Assembly (NCBI GenBank): GCA_030151255.1 | Contig: JASLED010000035.1 | Location: forward strand, 1-33,984 | Direction: 5' to 3' | Origin: Flavobacterium sp. | GTDB taxonomy: Bacteria > Bacteroidota > Bacteroidia > Flavobacteriales > Flavobacteriaceae | Length of the DNA stretch: 33,984 nt | In this document: piece by piece, positions 7,737 through 16,352 of the stretch | Position numbering within the stretch: the stretch's first letter is position 1 | How the letters are laid out: every line of letters starts with the position of its first letter | Program-made: the position numbers and the translations under genes | The notes under the pieces: model-generated | Seen by the model: only the letters and a program-made list of their open reading frames with translations | Told to the model about the DNA's origin: nothing | Databases searched by the model: none

Positions 7737-8210
7737 TTATTGATGATGATAAGGTTCATTCCTTAAAATTGTAAAACCTCTATACAATTGTTCAATCATA
7801 AATAAACGAATCATTTGATGGGAAAATGTCATTTTAGAAAGTGATATTTTCCCTTTTGCACTTTTATATACTTCTTCAGAAAAACCATAAGGACCGCCAA
7901 TAACGTAAACCAGCGTTTTAATTCCAGAATTCATTTTCTTTTGCAATTCATCTGCAAAATCCATGCTTGTAAATTGTTTTCCGTTTTCATCCATTAAAAC
8001 CAAAAAATCTGTTGGACCAACTTTACTCAAAATTAATTCTCCTTCCTTTTGTTTTTGTTGTGCTTCAGATAAATTTTTTACATTTTTTATATCCGGAATT
8101 ATTTCTAAATCAAATTTCACATAAAAAGAAAGCCTTTTCATATAATTATCCATTAAGCTTTGAAGTTCTTTACTGTCGGTTTTACCAATTACAAGAAGTT
8201 TGATATTCAT
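7737..8210 (-). CDS. rlmH: 23S rRNA (pseudouridine1915-N3)-methyltransferase RlmH
   Basis: A SPOUT-class homodimer that methylates pseudouridine 1915 in helix 69 of 23S rRNA. The 157 residues match the family: M-N-I-K-L-L-V-I-G-K-T at the start, the SAM-binding knot V-I-G-G-P-Y-G-F, then S-L-S-K-M-T-F-S-H-Q-M-I-R and the C-terminal E-P-Y-H-H. An upstream in-frame TTG (8226-8228) would add six residues, but it lies within the -7 promoter box, so the ATG at 8208-8210 is the start. Monocistronic and convergent with the folP-linked lipoprotein gene. Confidence 0.95.
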   Translation of the reverse strand: MNIKLLVIGKTDSKELQSLMDNYMKRLSFYVKFDLEIIPDIKNVKNLSEAQQKQKEGELILSKVGPTDFLVLMDENGKQFTSMDFADELQKKMNSGIKTLVYVIGGPYGFSEEVYKSAKGKISLSKMTFSHQMIRLFMIEQLYRGFTILRNEPYHHQ

Positions 8211-8225
8211 TGAATTTAATTTTTG

Positions 8226-8257
8226 CAAAGTTACTTTTTAATCGATAAAATTTTCAA
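8226..8257 (-). promoter_or_regulatory. Predicted rlmH promoter
   Basis: Minus-strand TTG (8255-8257), a 21-nt spacer and TAACTTTG (8226-8233) followed by C. It predicts a leader of about 12 nt before the ATG at 8210 and rules out the upstream TTG as a start. Confidence 0.65.
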
Positions 8258-8321
8258 TAAAAATATAAACTTGTGTAAAAAAAGAGTAATTCATAAAATG
8301 CAATACTTATCAATAACTGTT

Positions 8322-9377
8322 TTATTCATATTTAAAAAGTGCACACAAGGAAGCATAGATAATAGGAAGTTCATCTTCGTTCCATTGTTTTCCGGTCAAC
8401 TTATTGCTTTTTATTTTAGCAGAAGGCATTAAATCAGACGTTTTATGTTCGTAAATATTCTCGGCTAAATACAATAATTCTTCTAACTGTGGATCTTCGT
8501 CAAAAAAGGATAATAGGCTTGCTTCATCAAGGTTTTTAATCGATTCAAATGCGCCTTTTCCTTTAGATATTACCCAACTTTTAAAATAATCAAACTCATC
8601 ATCTCCGCAGCCACCTCTTGCTATATAAGCAAGCGCCCAATGTTGCCAAGTATTTAATTCATTTGATTTACTAATAAGTAAATGGTCAAAATTTTTTATT
8701 TCCTTAGGATTAAAACTTTCTAAAGTTGTTTGTAAATTGTCTAGAAAAACAAATTTATCAATAGCGCTTTCTCGTGTTTGATTAATAAGCTCCCAAAACA
8801 AATTTTCATCAATTTTTCTCTTATCTATAGAAGGCTTAGGCTTAGGTTTTTCTAAGTTAAATATTCTGTTTAGAAGAATTTTTTGTTTTAAAATCTCATC
8901 ATTGTCTTTTAGCAATTCAAGTCCAGCTATATAAAATTTAATTCCTTCTATTGTATGCAATCTGTTCCAAGATACACGTCGTTGAATTGGTTCTGAAGCA
9001 TAAAATTGATTAAAATTTGTAAGATCAATATCTATTATATTTTCTATGGTAACAGTTGAAAATTCATCTGTAAGCTCATCAAAACTATTCCAAAGTACAT
9101 TCATTCTGTTTCTAAGAATTCCCTTCCAAAGTTTTTTATAGAAAATCAATTCTTGGTTATTTAGTAAATGATTGCTAAATGGTTTTGCAAATTCATCTCC
9201 GTTGCCAGAATCCCAATTTTCATTGATAAATGAAATAAGTTCGTTATAGCGTTTTTCATCAATCCATTTATCACGAATTATTTTGTCAATTTCATCAATA
9301 TCTAAATAAGGAAGTTTGTTATTGCTTCTCCATTTGGTATAAACAGAAGCTTCTTTCTGAAAAGTTGAATAGCTCAT
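8322..9377 (-). CDS. DUF4240 domain protein with extra N-terminal region
   Basis: A 351-residue soluble protein. The C-terminal part (about 190-315) matches the DUF4240 pattern: E-N-L-F-W-E-L-I-N-Q-T-R (192-202), a helix with L-x-x-L...F, then W-A-L-A-Y-I-A-R-G-G-C-G-D-D-E-F-x-Y-F-K-S-W-V-I-S-K-G (247-273). DUF4240 proteins are usually short and have no known activity. The N-terminal 190 residues are acidic and Trp-rich, with no family I recognise; a Pro/Lys linker (K-P-K-P-K-P, 177-182) joins the two parts. No signal peptide or membrane segment, so probably cytosolic. Stand-alone gene between rlmH and the divergent monooxygenase gene. Confidence 0.8.
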   Translation of the reverse strand: MSYSTFQKEASVYTKWRSNNKLPYLDIDEIDKIIRDKWIDEKRYNELISFINENWDSGNGDEFAKPFSNHLLNNQELIFYKKLWKGILRNRMNVLWNSFDELTDEFSTVTIENIIDIDLTNFNQFYASEPIQRRVSWNRLHTIEGIKFYIAGLELLKDNDEILKQKILLNRIFNLEKPKPKPSIDKRKIDENLFWELINQTRESAIDKFVFLDNLQTTLESFNPKEIKNFDHLLISKSNELNTWQHWALAYIARGGCGDDEFDYFKSWVISKGKGAFESIKNLDEASLLSFFDEDPQLEELLYLAENIYEHKTSDLMPSAKIKSNKLTGKQWNEDELPIIYASLCALFKYE

Positions 9378-9520
9378 AAGAAAAAGAATTAATAATATTG
9401 CTTACTAATATACGTATTATTGTTAATGTTTTTCCATTTTTATTAAAGCATTATTGATTGCGGTTATTCTAACATAAGTAAATAGGTTTTTGTAAATTAG
9501 CTAATTAATAAAAAAGAGAA

Positions 9521-10648
9521 ATGAAAGTTGCAATTATAGGTGCTGGAATAGCTGGATTAACAATGGCTATTGCCTTAAAAAAAGCGAAAATTCCTTTTGT
9601 AATATATGAATCGGCAAGTGAAATTAAACCAGTTGGCGCCGGAATTGCAATTGCAAATAATGCAATGCAAGTTTATCGTTATTTAGGAATTGCTGAAGAA
9701 TTGCAAAAAACCGGAATGCGCATTTCTAGCGTATTGTTGACGGATATGAAGTTAAATATACTGACAGAGTCTGATTTAAAGAAATTTGAAGAATATTATC
9801 AGTTGTCAAATATTGCAATACATCGAAGCGAATTACACCGTGTACTTATTGAAAATGTAGGAATAGAAAATATTATTTTAAATAAACGATTGAATGGAAT
9901 TTCAAAAACTAATAATGAAAAAGTAGAATTAAATTTTACAGATAAATCTACGGCATTTCATTCTTATGTAATTGGCGCCGATGGCATTCGTTCGCAAGTT
10001 AGACAGTTGTTTTTTGGTAATTATCCGTTAAGAGATGCTAAGCAAGTTTGCTGGCGCGGTGTTTTAGATTTTGATTTACCTAAAAAGTACGAACATGCTG
10101 CTTTGGAAGGATGGGGGAGAACCAAACGTTTCGGATTTGTAAAATTGGATAAGAAAAAAGTATATTGGTATTTTCTGGTAAATGAAGATGTGTATAATAA
10201 AAAAGAAAGCTTAACCGAGTTGTTGGATAACTGCAATCCTTTGATAAAAAAAATGATTGCTAACACACCAAAGTCTGTGATTTTTGAAGATAAAATTTAC
10301 GATTTAAGTTTAGTAACTAATTGGTACAAAAACAATGTTGCTATTATTGGTGATGCTGCACATGCTACAACACCCAATTTGGGTCAAGGTGCTTGTCAGG
10401 CAATTGAAGATGTATATGTAATTAGCAAATTGTTAGAAACAAAATCTTTAGAAGAAACACTGCAAGGGTTTACTGAAATTAGACGTGCTAAAGCACATGC
10501 TATAGTAAAAGATAGTTGGAAATTAGGGCAAATAGCTCAGCTTAGAAATCCGTTGTTAGTAAATGCTCGAAATCTTGCTTTTAAAATCCTACCCAATTTT
10601 GTAAAAGAACAACAAATGAAAGCAATGTTTGATCTACAAAAAATATAA
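9521..10648 (+). CDS. FAD-dependent monooxygenase (group A flavoprotein)
   Basis: A 375-residue flavoprotein hydroxylase of the p-hydroxybenzoate hydroxylase type. It shows G-A-G-I-A-G (7-12) ending at E30 for the ADP-ribose of FAD; the D-G fingerprint G-A-D-G-I-R-S (152-158); and the second FAD motif G-D-A-A-H-A-T-T-P-N-L-G-Q-G-A (277-291). NAD(P)H and oxygen are the expected co-substrates. The overall pattern is nearer to urate or salicylate hydroxylase-like proteins than to Tet(X), whose GD motif reads differently, so I do not call it a resistance enzyme. It ends 6 nt from the stop of a convergent drug-exporter gene with no terminator between. Substrate unknown. Confidence 0.85.
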   Translation: MKVAIIGAGIAGLTMAIALKKAKIPFVIYESASEIKPVGAGIAIANNAMQVYRYLGIAEELQKTGMRISSVLLTDMKLNILTESDLKKFEEYYQLSNIAIHRSELHRVLIENVGIENIILNKRLNGISKTNNEKVELNFTDKSTAFHSYVIGADGIRSQVRQLFFGNYPLRDAKQVCWRGVLDFDLPKKYEHAALEGWGRTKRFGFVKLDKKKVYWYFLVNEDVYNKKESLTELLDNCNPLIKKMIANTPKSVIFEDKIYDLSLVTNWYKNNVAIIGDAAHATTPNLGQGACQAIEDVYVISKLLETKSLEETLQGFTEIRRAKAHAIVKDSWKLGQIAQLRNPLLVNARNLAFKILPNFVKEQQMKAMFDLQKI

Positions 10649-10654
10649 ATTATA

Positions 10655-12082
10655 TTATTCTTCTATTGAAGCTTCATCGCTAGTTCCTGATAAGCTTGCA
10701 CCATCAGAGTTGTTTAATTGCATAAATACAACACTCGATAATATAGTTAATATTCCCATCACCAAAAAGGTATAGTTAAACACATCAATCGGATTAGACG
10801 AATTGTTTAAATTACTATTGGTAAAAAGTTGTAAGAGCATCGCTGAAATAGATATTCCTAAACTAATTGCTAATTGTTGTGTTACAGAAAGTAAGCTATT
10901 TCCATCGCTAGAGGTTTTGTTGTCTAAATCTGCTAATGAAATTGTATTCATCGACGTATATTGCACAGCATTAAAAGTTCCGTTAAGTGCCATTAAAATA
11001 ATAATATAAACATAAGGTGTATTTTTATCTATAAAGAAAAACATACAAATTAATATTCCTGTAATTATTGTATTGGTAACCAATGTTTTTCTATAACCAA
11101 ATCGTTTTACAATTGGCACAACAAAATTTCTTGAAATTAAATTTGCCAGTGCTTGCGGAATCATCATCAATCCGGCATAAAAAGCAGAATAACCAAAACC
11201 AATTTGCAGTAATAAAGGAATCATCAATGGCATTCCACCAACACCAAATCGGGTAATTAAATTGCCAATTAACCCAATGTTTAATGTTTTTATTTTGAAT
11301 AAACTTAATTTTATGAGCGGGAATTTTGCCTTTTTTGCGTAATAAATATATGCTACAATTAAAAGAATAGAAAGTATAAAAATTCCTATTAAATTAAAAA
11401 TAGAAAGGTTAGGAGAATTCCAACGTTCAATTACCAAAGTAAGTGTTGTTAATCCACCACTAAATAAAATCCATCCAGTAAAATCGAATTTATTTATTTT
11501 GTTTTTAAAATTAGGAATAAGGTAAAGCGCTACAATAATAGCTATAATTCCTACTGGTATATTGATAAGGAAAATCCAGTGCCAAGATAATTTTTCTACT
11601 AAAAAACCTCCAGCTGTAGGCCCTAGCATAGGTCCAATAAGCGCAGGAATAGTTATAAAATTAATAATTTTTAAAAGCTCTTTTTTTGGATAGGCATAAA
11701 GCAAGGTAAGTCGGGCAACGGGCACCATCATAGATCCTCCAATGGCTTGAAAAATTCGGGCCAAAATTAATTCAGTAAGTGTATTGGATAGCGAACAAAA
11801 CAATGATCCAAGTGTAAATAATGCTACAGCAATGATAAATATCTTCTTTGTTCCGAAACGATCTGCCAACCAGCCGCTTAATGGAATTAGTAATGCAACA
11901 GTTAAAGTATACGATACAATAATGCTTTGCATATCTAACGGTGATTCTCCCAAACTTTTAGCAATAGAAGGCAATCCTGTATTTAAAATTGTACCATCTA
12001 AAGCTTGCATAAAAATAGCTAATGCACTTAAATAGGGCAAATATTTTTTTATTTTAGGATCTTCAATTATACCAATTTCCAT
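10655..12082 (-). CDS. MFS multidrug exporter, DHA2 family, MdtD-like
   Basis: A 475-residue proton-driven exporter in the inner membrane with about 14 hydrophobic segments. The N-terminus (F-M-Q-A-L-D-G-T-I-L-N-T-G-L-P), motif A (G-W-L-A-D-R-F-G-T-K-K, 70-80), R-x-x-Q-A-I-G-G-S-M-M-V-P-V-A-R and motif C (G-P-x-L-G-P-T-A-G-G) closely follow E. coli MdtD and the EmrB/QacA group. The C-terminal tail is acidic and Ser-rich. No EmrA-type partner is nearby. It lies downstream of pabA on the same strand with a 130-nt gap, so it probably has its own promoter. The convergent FAD monooxygenase abuts it. Substrate unknown. Confidence 0.9.
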   Translation of the reverse strand: MEIGIIEDPKIKKYLPYLSALAIFMQALDGTILNTGLPSIAKSLGESPLDMQSIIVSYTLTVALLIPLSGWLADRFGTKKIFIIAVALFTLGSLFCSLSNTLTELILARIFQAIGGSMMVPVARLTLLYAYPKKELLKIINFITIPALIGPMLGPTAGGFLVEKLSWHWIFLINIPVGIIAIIVALYLIPNFKNKINKFDFTGWILFSGGLTTLTLVIERWNSPNLSIFNLIGIFILSILLIVAYIYYAKKAKFPLIKLSLFKIKTLNIGLIGNLITRFGVGGMPLMIPLLLQIGFGYSAFYAGLMMIPQALANLISRNFVVPIVKRFGYRKTLVTNTIITGILICMFFFIDKNTPYVYIIILMALNGTFNAVQYTSMNTISLADLDNKTSSDGNSLLSVTQQLAISLGISISAMLLQLFTNSNLNNSSNPIDVFNYTFLVMGILTILSSVVFMQLNNSDGASLSGTSDEASIEE

Positions 12083-12212
12083 GAGGCTATATGATGCTTA
12101 TTTTACTTCATGATGAAATTAAGATAATACATTGGCGTCTACAAATCTTTTACAATAGTTTTTTGTAATTTTTAGAAAAGATTACGTTGGTTTATTTGAA
12201 AAGTATAAAAAT

Positions 12213-12791
12213 TTAAGCATCTATCCAATTGTTAAGCATCATTCTTCCTTCTACAGTCATATAAGATTCAGGATGAAATTGTATTCCTCTAATGTTTTTT
12301 GTTCGATGCTTAAATGCCATTACAATATTATTATTGCTATATGCGGTGATAATTAATGAAGGCGGAAAATTTTCTGCTTTAAGTGCCCAAGAATGATATA
12401 AGCCAACTAAAGAGTTATTTGCAACGGATTCAAATAAAACATCTTGCACTACAATATTTAATGCATTTTGTTGTCCGTGATATACTTTGCTTAAATTGTA
12501 TAATTCGGCACCATAATAGATTCCGATAGTTTGATGTCCTAAACAAACACCCAAAATAGGTTTAGTATTTTCGTAGGTTTTAATAATTTCAAATAAAATA
12601 GGATATGCCATTGGTACATCTGGCCCAGGAGAAAGTACCAGTTTATCAAATCGTTTTAACTCTTCTATTTTTATTTCGTCACTTTGTACAACAGTAATAT
12701 TGCAGTTTGGGTGTTCATCAAAAATCTGATATAAATTATAGGTAAACGAATCGTGATTGTCAATTATTACAATTTCTTTCTTCTTGCTCAT
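12213..12791 (-). CDS. pabA: Aminodeoxychorismate synthase glutaminase subunit
   Basis: A class I glutamine amidotransferase that supplies ammonia to PabB (or TrpE). The 192 residues carry the full triad: C83 in G-V-C-L-G-H-Q, H173 and E175 in Q-F-H-P-E-S. The substrate loop S-P-G-P (54-57) and N-x-D-S-F-T-Y-N are present. I use the ATG at 12789-12791; a TTG two codons upstream is less likely. PabA and TrpG cannot be told apart by sequence alone. The divergent pabB, only about 40 nt away, and the absence of trp genes favour the p-aminobenzoate role. Confidence 0.88.
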   Translation of the reverse strand: MSKKKEIVIIDNHDSFTYNLYQIFDEHPNCNITVVQSDEIKIEELKRFDKLVLSPGPDVPMAYPILFEIIKTYENTKPILGVCLGHQTIGIYYGAELYNLSKVYHGQQNALNIVVQDVLFESVANNSLVGLYHSWALKAENFPPSLIITAYSNNNIVMAFKHRTKNIRGIQFHPESYMTVEGRMMLNNWIDA

Positions 12792-12801
12792 AAACAATTT
12801 G

Positions 12802-12809
12802 TACTTTTG
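12802..12809 (+). promoter_or_regulatory. -7 box of the pabB promoter
   Basis: TACTTTTG fits TAnnTTTG. A TTG at 12784-12786 could be the -33 element, though the 15-nt spacer is short. It lies in the narrow pabA-pabB divergent interval and predicts a leader of about 20 nt. Confidence 0.45.
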
Positions 12810-12832
12810 GCTCCTCTTATTACGGATTAAAT

Positions 12833-13807
12833 ATGCAGATCAAAGATACAATTATCTCTAAAATGAATGAGTTAGGAAGCAAAAGAACTCCTTTTTTGTT
12901 TGTAATAGATTTTAATGGGCAAGAAGGAGAAGTTATTCCTTTGGATGAAGTTAATCCGAATGAAATAAAATATTCATTTAATCATCTTATTAATAGTGAT
13001 TTAGAAATTGTTTTTCCGAAGCCGAGTTTAATTTCATATCCAATTTCTTACGAGCAATACAAAGCTTCTTTTGACGAAATAATGAATGAAATTAGTATTG
13101 GAAACACCTATTTAATTAATCTTACCGTAGCCACTCCGCTTGAAGTTGATGGAAGTTTATTAGGAATTTATTCGCACAGTAACGCAAAATATAAATTGTG
13201 GTATAAAGATCAGTTTGTTTGTTTTTCTCCAGAAATATTTATTAAAATAAATGAAAATAGAATTTATTCTTTTCCAATGAAAGGCACAATTGATGCTACA
13301 ATTCCAAATGCAGAAGAATTAATTTTAAATGATAAAAAAGAAATAGCCGAACATTATACAATTGTAGATTTAATTCGAAATGATTTGAATATTGTATCTA
13401 AAAATGTTCAAGTAGATTGTTTTCGATATATAGATAAGATAGAAACATCTAAGGGATCATTATTGCAAGTAAGTTCTCAAATAAGCGGAAATTTATCAGA
13501 AAATTGGCAGAGTGAAATTGGTAACATTTTTAGCAAATTATTGCCAGCTGGCTCAATTACAGGATCGCCCAAAGCAAAAACAGTAGAGATTATTAATAAA
13601 GTAGAAAGGTATGATAGAAAGTTTTATTGCGGTGTTTGCGGTATTTTTGATGGAAATAGCGTAGATAGTGCCGTAATGATTCGGTTTATTGAAAAGCAAG
13701 GCGAAAACTATTTTTACAAAAGTGGAGGAGGAATTACCTTTAACAGCATTGCCGAAAATGAATATGACGAAATATTGAAAAAGATTTACATTCCAATGAA
13801 AAAATAA
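12833..13807 (+). CDS. pabB: Aminodeoxychorismate synthase component I
   Basis: Uses chorismate and ammonia to make 4-amino-4-deoxychorismate for p-aminobenzoate. The chorismate-binding domain shows P-M-K-G-T (148-152), E-H-x-x-I-V-D-L-I-R-N-D, P-A-G-S-I-T-G-S-P-K (238-247) and Y-C-G-V-C-G. K150 in P-x-K-G-T is the lysine that in PabB attacks C2 of chorismate; anthranilate synthases have Ala there, so this supports PabB over TrpE. At 324 residues it is shorter than E. coli PabB because the N-terminal regulatory or tryptophan-binding part is reduced, as in the short Bacteroidota forms. It is divergent from pabA. No pabC lyase gene is in the window. Confidence 0.92.
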   Translation: MQIKDTIISKMNELGSKRTPFLFVIDFNGQEGEVIPLDEVNPNEIKYSFNHLINSDLEIVFPKPSLISYPISYEQYKASFDEIMNEISIGNTYLINLTVATPLEVDGSLLGIYSHSNAKYKLWYKDQFVCFSPEIFIKINENRIYSFPMKGTIDATIPNAEELILNDKKEIAEHYTIVDLIRNDLNIVSKNVQVDCFRYIDKIETSKGSLLQVSSQISGNLSENWQSEIGNIFSKLLPAGSITGSPKAKTVEIINKVERYDRKFYCGVCGIFDGNSVDSAVMIRFIEKQGENYFYKSGGGITFNSIAENEYDEILKKIYIPMKK

Positions 13808-13808
13808 A

Positions 13809-13850
13809 CATAAAAAAAGAGTTAGATAATTATCTAACTCTTTTTTTATG
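13809..13850. terminator. Perfect 42-bp palindromic bidirectional terminator
   Basis: The arms 13809-13829 and 13830-13850 are exact reverse complements, with a GAGTTAGATAA/TTATCTAACTC stem flanked by seven A and seven T. It lies between the convergent pabB and ctaA stops and should terminate both. Confidence 0.92.
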
Positions 13851-13852
13851 TA

Positions 13853-14890
13853 CTAATCTTCTTTGCTTTCGCCAACATAATAGCACTTTTTAGCCTGTAA
13901 ATACAAGTAATATTGTATTCCAAATAGCAATGATGCTAAAACTAAATGTATTGCTTGTGAACCAAATGGGAAATAAAAATATTGCATTAAAACACCAGTA
14001 AATACTTCTAATACTAATAGAATAATAACCCATTTTACATTCGTAAATCCTAAGTTTAATTTTTTGTTTAAGAAAAATAAATAGAAATTTAAGATTAACA
14101 CTAAAATCGAAAAACTACGATGTAAATAAAATTCTAAAGTAGGGTCATTTAACCATAGGTAGCTATTGGTAATACCTGCACTTACTTGCTCATCAATGTA
14201 TTCTCTAATTTGTGTTCCAAGTATTACTTGAATTAATGTAAATGCAAGAGTTACAGCAACTAATATTCTAAAAGTAGAATTGTACTTACGAATATTAGTT
14301 TTGTTTTCTGCAGATCTTATTATACTAATAATCAGCGCAACAATAACTAAAGCCATTACCATGTGTACAGTAATTTTAATTGGATTTAGTACCGAGAATA
14401 CAACTGTTGCACCTAACCAAGCCTGAAATCCCATTAGAAATACTACAAGCCATGATCCCCATATTAATTTTCTATTTGTTTTTGGAAGCCAAAATGAACT
14501 TATTGCCATTGCCAAACAAGCCAATCCTGCTACAGCACCGCACAAACGATTAATATACTCGGTCCAAGTGTGTTGTGGGTTAAATAAAGCATAATCATGT
14601 TTTGTGTATTTTATCCAATTATCTTTGTTATAATCAGATGAGGTAGTAAAATTATCGGCAGCTTTCCACAATGCATTATCATGAATAATCATTTGGCCTT
14701 TTTCATAAACTTTGTCAGGTTGCCAAGTTATAACTTCAACATCTGTTGGCGGGATGTAGTAACCAAAGCATTTTGGCCAATCTGGACATCCCATTCCAGA
14801 ACCGGTCATTCTTACTGCAGCTCCAGCAAATATCACAAGATATACTAATATAAGTGAAGTTTTTGCTAAAGGTAAAAAAGCGCTTTTCAT
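13853..14890 (-). CDS. ctaA: Heme A synthase (COX15/CtaA family)
   Basis: Oxidises the C8 methyl of heme O to make heme A for cytochrome oxidase. The 345 residues hold about eight membrane helices. Conserved features are G-S-G-M-G-C35-P-D-W-P-K-C41 (the cysteine pair of the first loop), H176 in I-T-V-H-M-V, H257 in Y-L-H-R-S and H315 in A-I-H-L-V. The first heme-ligand position, normally His in E-x-x-H-R, is Asn here (E111-Y-I-N114-R). An extra loop of about 55 residues (50-105) separates the Cys pair from it. It is the last gene of tsaC-cca-ctaA, 5 nt after cca, and is terminated by the palindrome at 13809-13850. No ctaB (heme O synthase) gene is in the window. Confidence 0.92.
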   Translation of the reverse strand: MKSAFLPLAKTSLILVYLVIFAGAAVRMTGSGMGCPDWPKCFGYYIPPTDVEVITWQPDKVYEKGQMIIHDNALWKAADNFTTSSDYNKDNWIKYTKHDYALFNPQHTWTEYINRLCGAVAGLACLAMAISSFWLPKTNRKLIWGSWLVVFLMGFQAWLGATVVFSVLNPIKITVHMVMALVIVALIISIIRSAENKTNIRKYNSTFRILVAVTLAFTLIQVILGTQIREYIDEQVSAGITNSYLWLNDPTLEFYLHRSFSILVLILNFYLFFLNKKLNLGFTNVKWVIILLVLEVFTGVLMQYFYFPFGSQAIHLVLASLLFGIQYYLYLQAKKCYYVGESKED

Positions 14891-14895
14891 AATAA

Positions 14896-16332
14896 TTATT
14901 TATTTACAATTGTTAGTCCCATTTTTTCTGCTTTTTTAAGCATAAATTCATACGCAGCCTCGTATTCATTCGGAATTATTCCTTCTAAAATAGCTTCTTT
15001 TATAGTTTCTTTTAGCGTTCCTATTTCTCTACAAGGCTGAAGATTAAAAATGCTCATAATTTCTTCTCCACTAATTGGTGGTTGAAAGTTTCGAACATGA
15101 TCTCTTTCTTCTACTTCTACAATTTTTTTTCGAACAATTTGGAAGTTGTTGTGATATTTCTTGAATTTATTTGGATTTTTTGTAGTTATGTCTGCTTCGC
15201 ACAAAATCATTAAATCTTCAACATTTTCGCCTGCATCAAAAACTAATCTTCTTACAGCCGAATCTGTTACTTCTTTCTGTGCTAATACAATTGGGCGCGA
15301 GCTCATCATTACCATTTTTTGCACAAATTTCATTTTGTGATTTAAAGGCATGTGCAAACGAGTAAAAATAGTTTTTACCATTTTGCTGCCCAAAAATTCG
15401 TGTCCATGAAATGTCCAACCTTGTTTTTTAGAAAATCGTTTAGTAGGTGCTTTTCCAATATCGTGCAATAAAGCCGCCCAACGCAACCACACGTCTTCTG
15501 TGTTTTTTGCAATATTGTCAACAACTTCTAACGTGTGATAAAAATTGTTTTTATGTGTATGACCTTCAATTTCTTCTACTTGATTTAATGCTGTTAATTC
15601 GGGTAAAATTAAATCTAATAAACCTGTTTTATACAGTAAAATAAATCCTGTAGATGGGGTTGGAGTAGCCAAAATTTTGTTTAATTCTTCTACAATTCGC
15701 TCGCCAGAAATAATTTTTAAACGTTCGCTATTTCTGGTAATAGAAGCTAAGGATTCATCTTCTATTATAAAATTTAATTGTGTAGCAAAACGAATGGCTC
15801 TCATCATTCGCAATGGATCGTCAGAATAAGTAACATCGGGATCCAATGGTGTGCGAATTAATTTTGCATCTAAGTCAGTAGTTCCGTTAAACGGATCTAC
15901 TAATTCTCCAAAATTTGATGAGCTCAACGATAAAGCTAAAGCGTTAATTGTAAAATCTCTTCTGTTTTGATCATCTTGTAAAGTACCATCTTCTACAACA
16001 GGTTTTCTGCTGTCAAAATGATATGATTCTTTTCTTGCGCCAACAAATTCAATATCAATGTCTTCATAGCGAAGCATTGCTGTTCCGTAGTTTTTAAAAA
16101 CCTGTACTTTTGGATGATTAGGTAATAATTTAGAAACCTCTAAGGCTAGCTCAATACCGCTGCCAACTGCAACAATATCGATGTCTTTTTTGCTATTTCG
16201 GTTTAGTAAAAAATCTCTTACAAAACCACCAATCACATAAGCATCTACTCCCAAATTGGCAGCTGCTTGTGTAATAATTTCAAAAATAGGATTTTGTAAA
16301 GCTTCTTTATATATAAGGTTATTTTTAGTCAT
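14896..16332 (-). CDS. cca: CCA-adding tRNA nucleotidyltransferase with HD domain
   Basis: Adds or repairs the 3' CCA end of tRNAs without a template. The 478 residues contain the class II poly(A) polymerase head with G-G-F-V-R-D (35-40), the catalytic D-I-D pair (D50, D52), and the R-R-D-F-T-I-N-A and E-D-P-L-R-type (D-D-P-L-R-M-M-R-A) motifs. A phosphohydrolase domain with H-D-I-G-K follows. A plain poly(A) polymerase is possible, but the overall length and the HD fusion fit the CCA enzymes of Bacteroidota. The nearby tRNA-His genes lack an encoded CCA, in line with a need for this enzyme. It lies 20 nt after tsaC and 5 nt before ctaA, probably in one transcript. Confidence 0.92.
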   Translation of the reverse strand: MTKNNLIYKEALQNPIFEIITQAAANLGVDAYVIGGFVRDFLLNRNSKKDIDIVAVGSGIELALEVSKLLPNHPKVQVFKNYGTAMLRYEDIDIEFVGARKESYHFDSRKPVVEDGTLQDDQNRRDFTINALALSLSSSNFGELVDPFNGTTDLDAKLIRTPLDPDVTYSDDPLRMMRAIRFATQLNFIIEDESLASITRNSERLKIISGERIVEELNKILATPTPSTGFILLYKTGLLDLILPELTALNQVEEIEGHTHKNNFYHTLEVVDNIAKNTEDVWLRWAALLHDIGKAPTKRFSKKQGWTFHGHEFLGSKMVKTIFTRLHMPLNHKMKFVQKMVMMSSRPIVLAQKEVTDSAVRRLVFDAGENVEDLMILCEADITTKNPNKFKKYHNNFQIVRKKIVEVEERDHVRNFQPPISGEEIMSIFNLQPCREIGTLKETIKEAILEGIIPNEYEAAYEFMLKKAEKMGLTIVNK

Positions 16333-16352
16333 AATTATAAAAGGCTATTATC

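Noticed and set aside
8211..8228. Six-residue N-terminal extension of RlmH
   Set aside because: The TTG start lies inside the TAACTTTG promoter box; the family starts at M-N-I-K-L-L.
9521..10648. Reading the FAD monooxygenase as Tet(X)
   Set aside because: The general flavoprotein motifs match, but the GD motif region and N-terminal sequence do not follow Tet(X), so a tetracycline-inactivation claim is not supported.
11784..12035. Plus-strand frame of 83 codons inside the MFS gene
   Set aside because: Antisense shadow of a clear MdtD-like coding sequence; no motif, promoter or ribosome site.
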